DNA of 64,000 nucleotides from assembly GCF_001610895.1 (NCBI RefSeq), contig NZ_CP011273.1:4278001-4342000 (forward strand). The letters run 5' to 3'. The notes under the pieces were generated by a model. The model had not been told where the DNA came from and did not search any database. It saw nothing but the letters and a program-made list of their open reading frames with translations. The position numbers and the translations under genes are program-made. This document shows positions 38,426-47,949 of the stretch, one piece after another. Every line of letters starts with the position of its first letter. Position 1 is the stretch's first letter. The DNA comes from Planctomyces sp. SH-PL62. GTDB taxonomy: Bacteria; Planctomycetota; Planctomycetia; Isosphaerales; Isosphaeraceae.

Positions 38426-39113
38426 AAAACCGCCCCTTGGATCTCCCGAATCGCTCGACCACCTTCCCCCCCTTCTCGGAGGGGGAACGCCGCACGCACC
38501 CGATCAGGGGCATCAGGCCGGCTTCACGGCCTTCTCCAGCCCGACCGGCGCGTAAAAAAACGGGTGGAGGAGTCGAAACTCCTCCACCCGCTTACCCTCG
38601 CATGACTTCAGATCCCTATCGGTTCGGAATAGCAGGCCTTTTCGATAGAGTGATCAAAGCCAGCCGGGTCCTGACTCGGTGATCATGCTTGTTCGGCGAT
38701 TCGTGTCGTCTTCGAGGCGGCTGCATCGCATGCGTCTGAAAGAGAATGCGGGAGAAGCCAGAGCTGCGGGGCGAGATGCGTCTCGTAATCGCATCCCGAC
38801 CTTTCTACTCAAACCATAGATCGCACGCGGCGATCGGTCAAGTTAATCAAAAATCGAACCGGGCCGACCAACGGAACCTTCCCAATCGGCCTATCGGTTC
38901 AGGTCACCGAACCCTCGCGACGGTCGCAATCCTTAAGTTCGCCCTCGACGATGCCGAAAAGTGAGTTAACAGCCGAGATCGCACAAGGCCGTGCGGCTGT
39001 CGGATCGTCGTCCTTGCGACGGTGGACGACCGGCATCATCGAGGGCTCGACGCTCCGACCGGATCGGCCGGGGGGTGGGCTGGGGTTAGGCCCAAATCGG
39101 CGAGGACGAAACC
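38426..39113. other. Long intergenic region with a minus-strand terminator
   Basis: 688 bp between the isomerase and LysM genes. It contains an excellent intrinsic terminator facing minus (38554-38590) and a relatively A/T-rich zone at about 38620-38900. No tRNA, tmRNA, SRP RNA or RNase P RNA signature was recognised on either strand, and no coding frame looks real. Confidence 0.5.
38554..38590 (-). terminator. Strong rho-independent terminator on the minus strand
   Basis: CGGGTGGAGGAGT (38561-38573) pairs perfectly with ACTCCTCCACCCG (38578-38590) around a 4-nt loop. Read on the minus strand it is followed directly by seven T (A7 at 38554-38560 on plus). The plus-strand side has no T-run. 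No minus-strand gene ends here. Confidence 0.85.
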
Positions 39114-40460
39114 TTGAACCGGACTCATGGACGACCACCGCGCTGGGGATCGCTCTCCCTCTTCCTGGGGCTTTGGCTCGGGATGGGCGTCGGTCTCTCG
39201 ACCTTCGCGGGAGAGCCGGTCGAAAGCGCTCGCTCGACATCGACCGACGTCGAAGCAGACCGAAAGCCGGTGCAGCCTCTGGACGTCGCGGATTCGAAGG
39301 TGCACGGCACGATCACCGTCGATTTCGAGCAGGTCACGATCGCGGAATTACTCAAACTCGTGAGCGTGGTCGAGAAAGTCGATGGTGTGATCCACATCGT
39401 CTCCTCGAAAGATCAGGACGGACAGTCCTCGATCGTCGTCACCGGCTCGCAAGGCGGGTTGGCCCTGTCCCGACCTCAAACGCCGAACGCCCCCAATCTC
39501 GTCATCGCCTCCGCCAACGCCACGACACGACATCCCGCCAGCCGAGTCGCGGATGCTCCTCCCATGTCCCGCCGCGCGAAGATGGAGTTTCCACGACTGG
39601 CCGCGATCGGCCGACTCCTGGGCGTTGGTGGACCGCACGAGGACCCGGATCCCCTGCGAGTCAGTGCGAATTCACCGAACGCTCAGAGAGTCACGTCCGC
39701 GTCGGCTCTGGTGAGGCGCGAAGGAAAGTCCAGCCTGCAACAGACGCCGGACTCGTCCGCGCAGAGCATGGGAGATGATCTCTCCCTGTCCGCCGGCTCC
39801 CGGATCAACGAGCTGGCCAGCGGTGCGACGCCGATCCTCGGTGCGTTTCATTCGCCCTGGCCCGCCCCAGGCCCGGAGTCGCACGCCTTTCGACCCGACC
39901 GCGACTCGCAGGTCTCGCGCGCCGTACATATCTCGCAAGATGCTGTGAAGTCGGCTCCCCAACGCCACGTCGCGGCCGACGGGGAAACCTTCGAGGCCCT
40001 CGCAGGGCGTTACTATGGCGATTCGCGTTACGCCTGGGCCCTCTGGTGGGCGAATCGCGACCGAGTAGCCTGGCCGGACGCTCTCACTCCCGGAAAGCTG
40101 ATTCTCGTTCCCGGCCTTGGAGACCTCGATCCCAAGATGGTCATGGCCCAGTCGCCGAACGCGGTCGTTTTGCCTCGCCTGGAGCGAACCGAGCCACCTC
40201 GCGATCCCGAAGTCGATCACGCTTCGTATGTTGAGAAGCAGTCGTCGACTGCTCCTGAAGCTTCGCCGGCTGGCGGGTTCGCCGTTCATGTCGTCCGGCC
40301 CGAGGATACGCTCCGAATCATCGCCCGTGAGAAATGCGGCGATGAACGGAAGGCTCTCGACATCATCGCCTTGAATCAGAATGTGTTGACTCCCGAGGGA
40401 CGTGCTCGGGTCGGCCAACGACTGATCCTGCCCGCCCCGGTCGCGTCGCCCGCCCCCTAA
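39114..40460 (+). CDS. Exported protein with two LysM domains
   Basis: A 448-residue protein. A hydrophobic N-terminal segment (about 13-32) acts as a signal or anchor. Residues about 64-110 (T-I-T-V-D-F-E-Q-V-T-I-A-E-L-L) loosely recall the N-terminal domain of secretins. A long low-complexity linker follows, then two C-terminal LysM domains at about 284-334 and 391-441, each with the G-E-T-F/E-D-T-L start and an L-I-L-V-P or L-I-L-P end. LysM binds N-acetylglucosamine-containing polymers such as peptidoglycan. The TTG start at 39114 has GAGGA upstream. Confidence 0.78.
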   Translation: MNRTHGRPPRWGSLSLFLGLWLGMGVGLSTFAGEPVESARSTSTDVEADRKPVQPLDVADSKVHGTITVDFEQVTIAELLKLVSVVEKVDGVIHIVSSKDQDGQSSIVVTGSQGGLALSRPQTPNAPNLVIASANATTRHPASRVADAPPMSRRAKMEFPRLAAIGRLLGVGGPHEDPDPLRVSANSPNAQRVTSASALVRREGKSSLQQTPDSSAQSMGDDLSLSAGSRINELASGATPILGAFHSPWPAPGPESHAFRPDRDSQVSRAVHISQDAVKSAPQRHVAADGETFEALAGRYYGDSRYAWALWWANRDRVAWPDALTPGKLILVPGLGDLDPKMVMAQSPNAVVLPRLERTEPPRDPEVDHASYVEKQSSTAPEASPAGGFAVHVVRPEDTLRIIAREKCGDERKALDIIALNQNVLTPEGRARVGQRLILPAPVASPAP

Positions 40461-40497
40461 GGTCGGGTCGACCCGTCCCAGGGTCGACTCAATTCAA

Positions 40498-40533
40498 AAC
40501 AGGCTCCCTCCCATCGACGGAGGAGAGCCTGTT
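40498..40533. terminator. Bidirectional terminator between LysM and CAP genes
   Basis: AACAGGCTC (40498-40506) pairs with GAGCCTGTT (40525-40533), extended by CCTCC/GGAGG with one bulged A. On the minus strand it is followed by TT after the stem (CTGTTTTG), so it fits best as terminator of the CAP gene. Confidence 0.7.
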
Positions 40534-40558
40534 GGTGTTTGGTCCCAGGTCGAGCCAG

Positions 40559-41173
40559 TCAACGAGCGTTGAGCGTCCAGTAGGGCCCGGGACCGAACGC
40601 GATCCCGAAGCGGGTGGCCGCAGGCGAGAGCATGTTGTCTCGATGGCCCGGGGAGTTCATCCATCCGGCGGCGGTCGAATCCGCGTCGCTGTAATTGTAG
40701 GCGCAGTTCTGGATGCCGGCAGGGTTCACATGGTGGCCCAGACCTCGCCGGCACTGCTCTGCGTTGTTCTGCTGCGCCCAGGACGAAAGGTCCGCGTCGT
40801 AGGCCAGAGGATGGAGGCCCGCGGAGGCGCGGATGCGGTTGAGGACGTGCATGAAGCCGTAAGGATCGCATCCCCCCGCGTAGTCGTAAGCCAGGGTCTC
40901 CTGCTGGGCGACCTGCGCGGCGACCGGAGCCGCATCGGGCGCGGCGTACTGGACTTCCTGGACGGCCGCAGGTTCAGCCTGAGCGTAGGTGTGGCCGTAA
41001 GCCGGAACGGCCGGCTGTGCGTGGACGTGCTGATGTTGGTGCTGGTGCGAAGGCTGGCGGAACCGTGCCACCAGACGGGAGATCGGCCCCTCCGACTCTT
41101 CCTGAGCCGAGGCCGAGGCGGGGGCGGCGACGAGGGCGAGCATCAGGATCCAGGGGGTCTGGAGCTTCGTCAT
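40559..41173 (-). CDS. Exported CAP-domain (SCP/PR-1) protein with His-rich linker
   Basis: A 204-residue exported protein. A signal peptide (about 1-23) is followed by a His/Gln-rich stretch (H-Q-H-Q-H-Q-H-V-H near 44) and an Ala/Gln linker. The C-terminal CAP domain (about 100-204) has L-N-R-I-R-A-S-A-G-L-H-P-L, W-A-Q-Q-N-N, G-H-H-V and the signature G-W-M-N-S-P-G-H-R-D-N-M-L. Bacterial CAP proteins are secreted and of varied or unknown activity. The His-rich linker could bind metal. It is convergent with the LysM gene. Confidence 0.88.
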   Translation of the reverse strand: MTKLQTPWILMLALVAAPASASAQEESEGPISRLVARFRQPSHQHQHQHVHAQPAVPAYGHTYAQAEPAAVQEVQYAAPDAAPVAAQVAQQETLAYDYAGGCDPYGFMHVLNRIRASAGLHPLAYDADLSSWAQQNNAEQCRRGLGHHVNPAGIQNCAYNYSDADSTAAGWMNSPGHRDNMLSPAATRFGIAFGPGPYWTLNAR

Positions 41174-41800
41174 CTATTTTGCCTTTTCTCTGGATGTAGT
41201 CTCGATAAGGCGCACCGGAGGCGCTTCGGCTCCCAGCCCCGCGTCCCAAGGGATGCGAAAGCCGTGACCGCTGAGGGAGAGCGAAGTCGCCGAGCGTCGG
41301 ATGAGCCGGAGGAATTCGATGCGAGCGAGGCGGTATGGCTGGGCCGTTTGAATCCGCCGCAGGTGCGACGCCGGCCGCTTCCGAGTACGGCCTCTCTTAT
41401 GGCAACTGCCGTGCCGAATCCTCGCTGTAGGTGATTGCGGTGATTCGGGTTGCGATCGAATCGATCGTGGCGGTCGTAGGGCGAATCCGAAGCGTCTCGG
41501 GATGCCCGGCGGGTGAAAAGTTACAATGCCGATGAAGGATCGCTTGAAAGCTTTACTCTCCAGCGAACAACCTTCGTCCAGACTGCCGGAGCGTTCGAAT
41601 CGTCGCGACTCGGAGTCGTCCACCGGCAGAATCGTCTGGTTCTCCTTCCGGAAAAGACCGAGGCCCAATAATCCCCCGGGCGCGTCGAATTACCTGTGTA
41701 TGGCGGGCCGACTCGACTCGGAGGCCCCGCCGATCAGGTTCGTGGACGCAGAATCGGACGCGGACGAACACCCAGGTTCCCGGGATTCAGGAGATTCAGC
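41174..41800. other. Intergenic region, no convincing gene
   Basis: 627 bp between the CAP gene (minus) and the coiled-coil gene (plus), presumably carrying both promoters. An open frame at 41526-41897 has no ribosome binding site and runs into the next gene in another frame, so I do not call it. Confidence 0.4.
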
Positions 41801-42628
41801 ATGGCCTGCTCATTGGTCAAGAAGTCGGTGCTTGGTGCGGCCCTTGGAGCCGGGACGCTGTTCCTGGTGTTCGGCACGCACGCCCCCAGCTACGTGAAGA
41901 CCGCGTTCCACAAGGTGAGGCGAGACGCCAAGAGCATGGTGCCCCTCCCCTTCGACATCGATCGGGCCCGCGAGGAGATCTCCAGCCTTGAGCCGGCGAT
42001 CCGCGAGAACATCGAAAAGCTCGCCCGCGCCGAGGTCGACGTCGAGCACCTGGATAAGGAAGTCGTCGCCATCCGGGCGAACATGGACACCGAGAAGACG
42101 GCGATGCTCACCCTTCGCGAGAGCCTCAAGACGGGCGACTACCGCCTCGCCGGCCACAGCCGGGTCGCCTACACCGAGGACGAGGTCAAGAACGACCTGG
42201 CCCGTCGCTACGACTCGTACAACAACGTGAAGAAGATCCTGGAAGCCAAGGAATCGACGATCAAGGCCAAGCAGAGCGAGATCGTGGCCTTCCGCAAGCA
42301 ACTGGTCACGATGATGGCCCAGAAGAAGACCCTGACCACCAAGCTCGACGAGATCGAGGCCCGCCTCCGTCAGATCGAAGCGACCCAGACGTCGAACGAA
42401 TTCCAGCTCGACGGCGGGGCCCTGTCCCACGCTCGGGAGACGGTCGCCGACCTGGAGAAGAAGCTCGAGGTGATGGCTCGCAAGGCCGAGATGGAAGGCC
42501 GCTACGCCGAATCCGGGGTGCCCGTCGAGGTCAACCCCTCCCGCGACGTCGTCCAGGAGATCGACGCTGAGTTCACCCCCGCGTCCAGCCCCAGTCCCGA
42601 GGTCAAGACCGGCGGGAAGAGCCTCTAA
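41801..42628 (+). CDS. Membrane-anchored coiled-coil protein
   Basis: A 275-residue protein with one N-terminal membrane segment (about 10-27, V-L-G-A-A-L-G-A-G-T-L-F-L-V-F-G). A long, strongly charged heptad-rich helix runs from about residue 50 to 240. A short Ser/Pro tail ends it. It resembles phage-shock-like or cell-envelope coiled-coil proteins only in general form; no family was recognised. The ATG at 41801 has GGAG upstream; the in-frame extension to 41696 lacks coding character. A strong hairpin follows the stop. Confidence 0.8.
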   Translation: MACSLVKKSVLGAALGAGTLFLVFGTHAPSYVKTAFHKVRRDAKSMVPLPFDIDRAREEISSLEPAIRENIEKLARAEVDVEHLDKEVVAIRANMDTEKTAMLTLRESLKTGDYRLAGHSRVAYTEDEVKNDLARRYDSYNNVKKILEAKESTIKAKQSEIVAFRKQLVTMMAQKKTLTTKLDEIEARLRQIEATQTSNEFQLDGGALSHARETVADLEKKLEVMARKAEMEGRYAESGVPVEVNPSRDVVQEIDAEFTPASSPSPEVKTGGKSL

Positions 42629-42657
42629 GGACCACCGCGAACGGTAGACCCCCAAGG

Positions 42658-42700
42658 GCCGTCCGGCCGCCCGGAAACGCGGCGGTCGGACGGCTTCTTC
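42658..42700 (+). terminator. Hairpin terminator after the coiled-coil gene
   Basis: GCCGTCCG-GCCGC (42658-42670) pairs with GCGGC-GGT-CGGACGGC (42679-42694), interrupted by a small bulge, and TTCTTCC follows. It lies 29 bp after the stop. Confidence 0.7.
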
Positions 42701-42874
42701 CAGTTGTCGGATCGCGACGATGGGCCGGCCGGCGATTACGGCCTCCCCGCCCCGCCCCCCGCATTGCCGCCCGCGCGTCAGGCGAAGGACGGACCTCGGC
42801 CCTCACGACGCCTCGCTCGACGGGTTGAGCGGCGTCAGATATCCAGCGTAAGATGTGCGGAGAGCGAGAACCCC

Positions 42875-44435
42875 ATGGTCACTCCGGGCGGCGAATCAAC
42901 CATGATGGGGCATTGGCGAATCGTGCTGCGACAGGCCGAGGAGGCCGCGCGGGGCGGACGGTACGAGGAAGCTTTCGCCCTGGCCGGCCGACCCGAAGTC
43001 GCCGACCATAACCAGGCTGTGCAGTTTCGAGGTCGGTTAGGCCTGGAGCTGATCGCCCGGGCGACCCGCCGAGCCTCGTCCGACGACCTCTCCGGCGCGG
43101 TCGACGACCTTCGTCTGGCCGAACGACTCGGAGCCCCCCGACTCACTGGCCGCCGCCCGGCTCGGCCTGGCCGACCTCGTCGCCGACGAGATCCGCGGCG
43201 ACCTGGAAGTGGGCGAGCCGATACGGGCGCTCGACCGTATCGAGACCCTGGCCCGAGACAAAATCGGCGGGCCTTCCTTGCGACGCTTTCGGGAGATCGC
43301 CGACGCCTGGCGACAGGCGACGACCGAAGCCCGCCGCGGCGAATTCGGCCACGCCCACGAACACTTCGACCGCGCCGAGCGACTCGCGGCGGGGGCGGGA
43401 GCGATCGCCGTCCAGAATGCGGTCGCCACGGCTCGACGCGACCTCGAGGTCCGCCAGAAATCGGCGTCGCCTTTGGTCGAGGAACTTTACACTGCCCTGT
43501 CCGGGGGCGACTGGCCCAGGATCCTGGCCGCCGCCGAGGCCGTGGTGGTCACCATTCCCGATCACCCAGCGGCCCGCCAGGCGCGTGCGAACGCCTGGCA
43601 GCGGATCGCCGCCATCGGCCCCTCAAGCGGCTCGCAATGGGCGCGCCGCACCGCCGAGCCCGCGCGGATCGTCCGCGACGCCTCGGCGTCGGAGGGCCAG
43701 GGTCGTTCTGCCGAGGAGCCGCCGACGCGAAGACACGGCGAGGGCCGCGTCTTCCCGATGCTGAAGCCCGCGGCTCCCGGCCGCCGCCACGACGCCGAAC
43801 CCGATCGCCCGCTGGCCCGCGCCTCGGCGGTGGGGCCGAAGGGCCGTTTTCTGCTCTGGGCGGACGCCGTCGGCGGCTTCCTCGTCTGCCTGGATGACCG
43901 CGTCGTTCTGGGCCGTGCCGGCGCGGACAGCCCAGCGGACGTCCCCTTGATGGGAGACGTGTCGCGAAACCACGCCACGCTCGTCCGGGGGAGCGAGAGC
44001 TACCTGCTGGAACCACATCAGGAGTCGTACGTCAACGGCCGACGCGTGATCGAGCCGACCGTCCTCCGGAGCGGCGACGTGATCCGCCTGGGCTCGACGG
44101 TCGAGCTGGAGTTCCGCCAACCAAGTCCGTTCAGCGCCACGGCCCGGCTCGCGATCGTCAGCCGGCATCGCCTCCCGATCGCGGTCGACGGCGTACTGCT
44201 CATGGCCGAGACCTGCATCGTCGGCCCCGAAAGCCAGGCGCACATCTCAGCATCGACGCTCCGGGACCCCGTGGTCCTCTATCGCCAGGGGGACTCGCTC
44301 TGGTGCCGGGCCAAGGGAGGCTTCGAGGTCGACGGCCGCCCCTGCATGTCGCGGGCTCAGCTCGCGATGACGTCCAGCGTGCTGGGCGAGGGCTTCTCGT
44401 TCAGCCTCGAGCCCTTGAGTCCGAGTTCGGTCTGA
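42875..44435 (+). pseudogene. FHA-domain protein gene with a one-base frameshift
   Basis: Two consecutive frames make one protein. Frame 1 (42875 to about 43139) encodes a helical TPR-like N-terminus (R-Q-A-E-E-A-A-R-G-G-R-Y-E-E-A-F-A-L). Frame 2 (to 44435) continues the same helical pattern and ends in an FHA domain (V-L-G-R, S-R-N-H-A-T-L, Y-V-N-G-R, G-D-V-I-R-L-G). The join is at a run of six C (43134-43139). Five C would read G-A-P-D-S-L-A-A-A-R-L-G-L-A, continuing smoothly. It is either a real mutation, a slippage site or a sequencing error. FHA domains bind phosphothreonine, fitting the kinase gene directly downstream. Confidence 0.75.
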
Positions 44436-44444
44436 TCCAAGAGC

Positions 44445-46466
44445 GTGTCCCGATCGGTCCGCGCCGCAACGACCCGGGTGGACCCCGAGAAGGCGGGGAA
44501 ATCCCAGGCCGCGGCCCAACATTCCCTCACCCCCGGCGAACTGACGATGGGCCGGAAGGAATTCCCCGTGGCTCGACGCGAACAGCTACCGGAACCTGGA
44601 GCGGAGCAACCGATGGGCGTGACGGCCGCAAACCGGGTCGACGAACAGCTCGACGAGACGGTCATTTATCACGAAGAAGAGGCGTCGGGCTTCTTCTCCG
44701 GAAAGCCGACGGGAAACGTCCTCATGTCTGAATCCACGACCATGCGACAGCCTGGAGGCCGTTACGCCTTCGGCTCCGGCGACCGCCCGCTCGAAGGCTA
44801 CACCATCAAGCGAGCCGTCGGCCGGGGAGGATTCGGCGAGGTCTATTACGCGACCTCGGACTCGGGTCGAGAAGTCGCCTTGAAGCTCATCCTGCGCAAT
44901 CTCGACGTGGAGCGTCGGGGCGTCGTGCAGTGCATGAACCTCAAGCATCCGAACCTCCTGACGATCTTCGACCTGAAGTCCAACGAGGCGGGCGACGCGT
45001 TCGTCGTCATGGAATACGTCGCGGGACCGAGCCTGGCTCAGGTGCTTCGCGAAAATCCGGATGGCCTCCCCGCCGACGAGGTGCGTCACTGGCTCAGAGG
45101 GCTGGTCGAAGGCGTCGCCTACCTCCACGACCACGGCGTCGTCCACCGCGACCTCAAGCCGGCGAACCTCTTCATGGAAGAGGGCGTGGTCAAGATCGGC
45201 GATTACGGCCTGGCCAAGCTGATCACCGCCAGCCACGGCAGCGAACACTCCGAGAGCATCGGCACCTGTCACTACATGGCCCCGGAGATCGGCTCCGGCA
45301 AGTACAACAAACCGATCGACGTCTATGCCGTCGGCGTCATCCTCTACGAGATGCTGGTGGGCCGCGTACCGTTCGACGGCGAGACCGTCAACGAGATCCT
45401 CATGAAGCATCTCACCGCCCGCCCCGACGTTTCCGTGCTTCCCGAGGAGTATCGCAAGATCGTCTCGCGGGCGCTGGCCAAGGATCCGAACCAGCGACCC
45501 TCGCGGATCTATGACCTGCTGCTCCCCGCCGACGCCCCAAAGACTCCCGAGATCCGCATCATCGGGACCAGGGGAGCCGGGGCGACGGTTCGTCCCTCCG
45601 CACCGTCGGCCGAGGAGATCCATCGTATCGAGGACGAGGAGCCTGTCTTCTACATCGGTCCGGACACCGTCCCGCCGGGGCGGACGGCCTCGATCCCGAG
45701 CCGGATCGCAGCCGATTGGCGACGGATGCGGGACGCGAAAGCCCGACGGGCGCCCCGCGCTCCCTCCCGAGCCGCCGGCTTCGTCAGGCGGGCCGTCGAC
45801 GATCCGGGCCTGGGAGCGGCTCGCGGAGCCCGACCGGCCCACCAGCCTCCCGAGCCTCCACAAACTCCGACCGGCCGAGCGTGCATCGCCGAGGTGACCG
45901 CCTCGATGATCTGGGCCGCTCTCCTGGTCGCCATGTTGGTCCTGCCCGCGGCCGCCGCCCTCGGCGTCGACCCCGCTCGAGAGACCACGCGGATCGTTTT
46001 CCTCTACGGCACGGCGCTGCTGGCGACGTGGGCGGCCCTGCTCCTGAACAAGGTTCTGGAGGCCCGCAAGGTCGACGCCGTCAGCCGCCGCATGACGGCG
46101 GCGTTCGTCGGCGTGGGAGTGGGCGGCGCCGCGTACCTGCTGGCACGAGGCCTCATGCTGGAACCCCGGATGGCGGCGCTCGCGCCGGTTTATTTCGGGG
46201 CTCTCTACGCCGGGACCTCGGGATGGCCTGGACCGTCCGCCCGCGATCGCAAGAAGCGTTTCCGCCTCACCCCGTTCGCCTGGACTCTCGTGCTCGCCGC
46301 CGCCCTCGTCCCGCTCTGGGATCATCACCCCGCGGAAGGCCCCGCGATTGCGGCGATCGTCGTCGCCGCCGTGCAACTCGTCAGCCCGTGGAGCGAACGG
46401 GCCGCGCGTTACGCCGAGTACGTACGAGCCCTCGAGAAATCCGGGGACCGGACCCGGGCGGCGTGA
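44445..46466 (+). CDS. Membrane-anchored Hanks-type Ser/Thr kinase
   Basis: A 673-residue kinase. After a disordered N-terminus the glycine loop G-R-G-G-F-G-E-V is near 126-133, the ATP lysine K147, the catalytic loop H-R-D-L-K-P-A-N from 234, D-Y-G in place of DFG near 253, and M-A-P-E. The kinase domain is followed by a Pro/Arg-rich linker and about six hydrophobic helices (residues about 485-650), so the kinase faces the cytoplasm. The GTG at 44445 gives the longest frame; an ATG at 44547 is a credible alternative. It follows the FHA gene by 9 bp, and a membrane protein and an ECF sigma factor follow it. Confidence 0.9.
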   Translation: MSRSVRAATTRVDPEKAGKSQAAAQHSLTPGELTMGRKEFPVARREQLPEPGAEQPMGVTAANRVDEQLDETVIYHEEEASGFFSGKPTGNVLMSESTTMRQPGGRYAFGSGDRPLEGYTIKRAVGRGGFGEVYYATSDSGREVALKLILRNLDVERRGVVQCMNLKHPNLLTIFDLKSNEAGDAFVVMEYVAGPSLAQVLRENPDGLPADEVRHWLRGLVEGVAYLHDHGVVHRDLKPANLFMEEGVVKIGDYGLAKLITASHGSEHSESIGTCHYMAPEIGSGKYNKPIDVYAVGVILYEMLVGRVPFDGETVNEILMKHLTARPDVSVLPEEYRKIVSRALAKDPNQRPSRIYDLLLPADAPKTPEIRIIGTRGAGATVRPSAPSAEEIHRIEDEEPVFYIGPDTVPPGRTASIPSRIAADWRRMRDAKARRAPRAPSRAAGFVRRAVDDPGLGAARGARPAHQPPEPPQTPTGRACIAEVTASMIWAALLVAMLVLPAAAALGVDPARETTRIVFLYGTALLATWAALLLNKVLEARKVDAVSRRMTAAFVGVGVGGAAYLLARGLMLEPRMAALAPVYFGALYAGTSGWPGPSARDRKKRFRLTPFAWTLVLAAALVPLWDHHPAEGPAIAAIVVAAVQLVSPWSERAARYAEYVRALEKSGDRTRAA

Positions 46467-46522
46467 GTCCCGGCCGCATCGGTCCATCGTCCAGCCCCGA
46501 AGTCGGATAGGGATGCATCGCC

Positions 46523-47176
46523 ATGATACGTCTAATGAAGCTCTTGTTCCTCCTCGGTCTGGCCGCCATGTTGCTGGCGACGTTCGTCTTCACTGTCCGC
46601 GTGGAGCGGCTGCACGACGGCCGCTCCGTCGATCGGGCTCGGCGCGAGGTGAACGCCTGGATCGGGAACCGGACGGCCGAAACGAGGACTATCGCCCCGG
46701 CCGGCTCGAACGTCGGCGAGACCGTGCGCCAGGTCGTCGGCCAGGTGTCGGCGACCGAGGAACGGGCTAAGGCCGACGCCCACCGCCAGCTTGAGGACGA
46801 GGTGCGGTCCTGGCTCGATCCGCAGGTCCCGATGTCGTGGCGGCCCCCGGGGCACCTGCTCAACGAGCTGGTCGTCGAGACGCGCGTGACGCCCGAGGAG
46901 AAGCCGTACGGGACGGTCTATACCGCGAACCTGGAGACGGACTTCTCGGCTCCCCGTCGTGAGCGCCTCGTCGAGGCTTATCGAAGCCACGTCGTCCAGC
47001 AGCGGATCGTGAAGCTAGGAGGGGTCTTCGGATTCCTGCTGGTCTGCCTCGCCGCCACGTCCGGGTATATCCGGGCAGACGAAGCGACGAAGGGCTACTA
47101 CACGAATCGGCTCCGCCTGGCCGCCGCCGCCGCCGTGGGGGCGTCCGGCGTCCTGATCTATCAGATGCTGACCTGA
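46523..47176 (+). CDS. Membrane protein of unknown function
   Basis: A 217-residue protein with one N-terminal membrane segment (about 5-24), a soluble 140-residue domain, and two C-terminal segments (about 165-185 and 197-216). The soluble part has long charged helices and a strand block near 115-140. I recognise no family. It starts 56 bp after the kinase gene and may be in the same operon; it could sense or be phosphorylated, but that is inference. Confidence 0.75.
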   Translation: MIRLMKLLFLLGLAAMLLATFVFTVRVERLHDGRSVDRARREVNAWIGNRTAETRTIAPAGSNVGETVRQVVGQVSATEERAKADAHRQLEDEVRSWLDPQVPMSWRPPGHLLNELVVETRVTPEEKPYGTVYTANLETDFSAPRRERLVEAYRSHVVQQRIVKLGGVFGFLLVCLAATSGYIRADEATKGYYTNRLRLAAAAAVGASGVLIYQMLT

Positions 47177-47319
47177 CCGGAATTCCTGCGGGTGGCGAGC
47201 TTCCCCGTTCATCCGGATGGGTTTCGATAGCCAAGGCCCAGTCGGCGGAGTTAAAATCCGCAGAGGCCCTGCGCGGATCGGCGGCAACCGAGCGACCTCC
47301 AGGCGAGACACCTCCACCG

Positions 47320-47949
47320 ATGGCGACGTCCGATTCCGACGCTTTGCTGGTTCGACAGGTCCGATCGGGCAACTCCTTGGCCTGGCGGCAACTCATCGAG
47401 CGGTTCGAAGGCCGGCTGCTGGCCTTCGTGGACAGTCGGCTCCGCGATCGCGCCGCGAGCGAGGACGTGGTTCAGGAGACCTTCATCGGTTTCCTCACCA
47501 GCCTTCCCCACTACGACGAGAAGCGCGACATCGAGGCCTACCTCTTCTCGATCGCCGCCCACAAGCTGACCGACCATCTGCGGAAGCAGGGACGACGACC
47601 GATCGACCAGTTCGGCTCCGACGACCACGGTCGGCCTCTCGATGAAGTCCCCGGGGGAGGCCGCGCCGCGTCAAGCATCGCCCGCAGCGGCGAGCGCCGT
47701 CGTGAGGAGGAACTCCTCCTCAGCGAATCGATGGGGAGGCTCGTCCGCGAATGGCTCGGGCGCGGCGACTTCGACCGGATCCGCTGCATGGAATTGCTGA
47801 TCGTGAAGGGTTGGCCGAACAAGGACGTCGCCCGCAAGCTCGGTCTGACCGAACAGGCCGTGGCCAGCTACAAATTCCAGACGATCGCCCGGCTCAAGGA
47901 TATGGCCCGTCGCGCGGGGATGAGCCTCGACGACCTGAATGAAGGGTGA
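47320..47949 (+). CDS. ECF-type RNA polymerase sigma factor
   Basis: A 209-residue sigma-70 family ECF factor. Region 2 is near residues 20-95 (R-L-L-A-F-V-D-S-R-L, D-V-V-Q-E-T-F-I-G-F, A-Y-L-F-S-I-A-A-H-K-L-T-D-H-L-R-K). Region 4 is near 145-200, with a helix-turn-helix-like W-P-N-K-D-V-A-R-K-L-G-L-T-E-Q-A-V. The linker holds many charged and Gly residues. The stop overlaps the next gene by 11 bp, so sigma and anti-sigma are probably coupled. It is typical of planctomycete ECF sigma factors next to Ser/Thr kinases. Confidence 0.92.
   Translation: MATSDSDALLVRQVRSGNSLAWRQLIERFEGRLLAFVDSRLRDRAASEDVVQETFIGFLTSLPHYDEKRDIEAYLFSIAAHKLTDHLRKQGRRPIDQFGSDDHGRPLDEVPGGGRAASSIARSGERRREEELLLSESMGRLVREWLGRGDFDRIRCMELLIVKGWPNKDVARKLGLTEQAVASYKFQTIARLKDMARRAGMSLDDLNEG

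Noticed and set aside
38591-38760. Possible tRNA, tmRNA or SRP RNA before the orphan terminator
   Set aside because: No T-loop, CCA end, or SRP/RNase P core sequence could be found on the minus strand.
41526-41897. 123-residue plus-strand open frame before the coiled-coil gene
   Set aside because: No ribosome binding site, random composition, overlaps the real start at 41801 in another frame.
44586-46487. 633-residue minus-strand open frame
   Set aside because: Antisense shadow of the Ser/Thr kinase gene.
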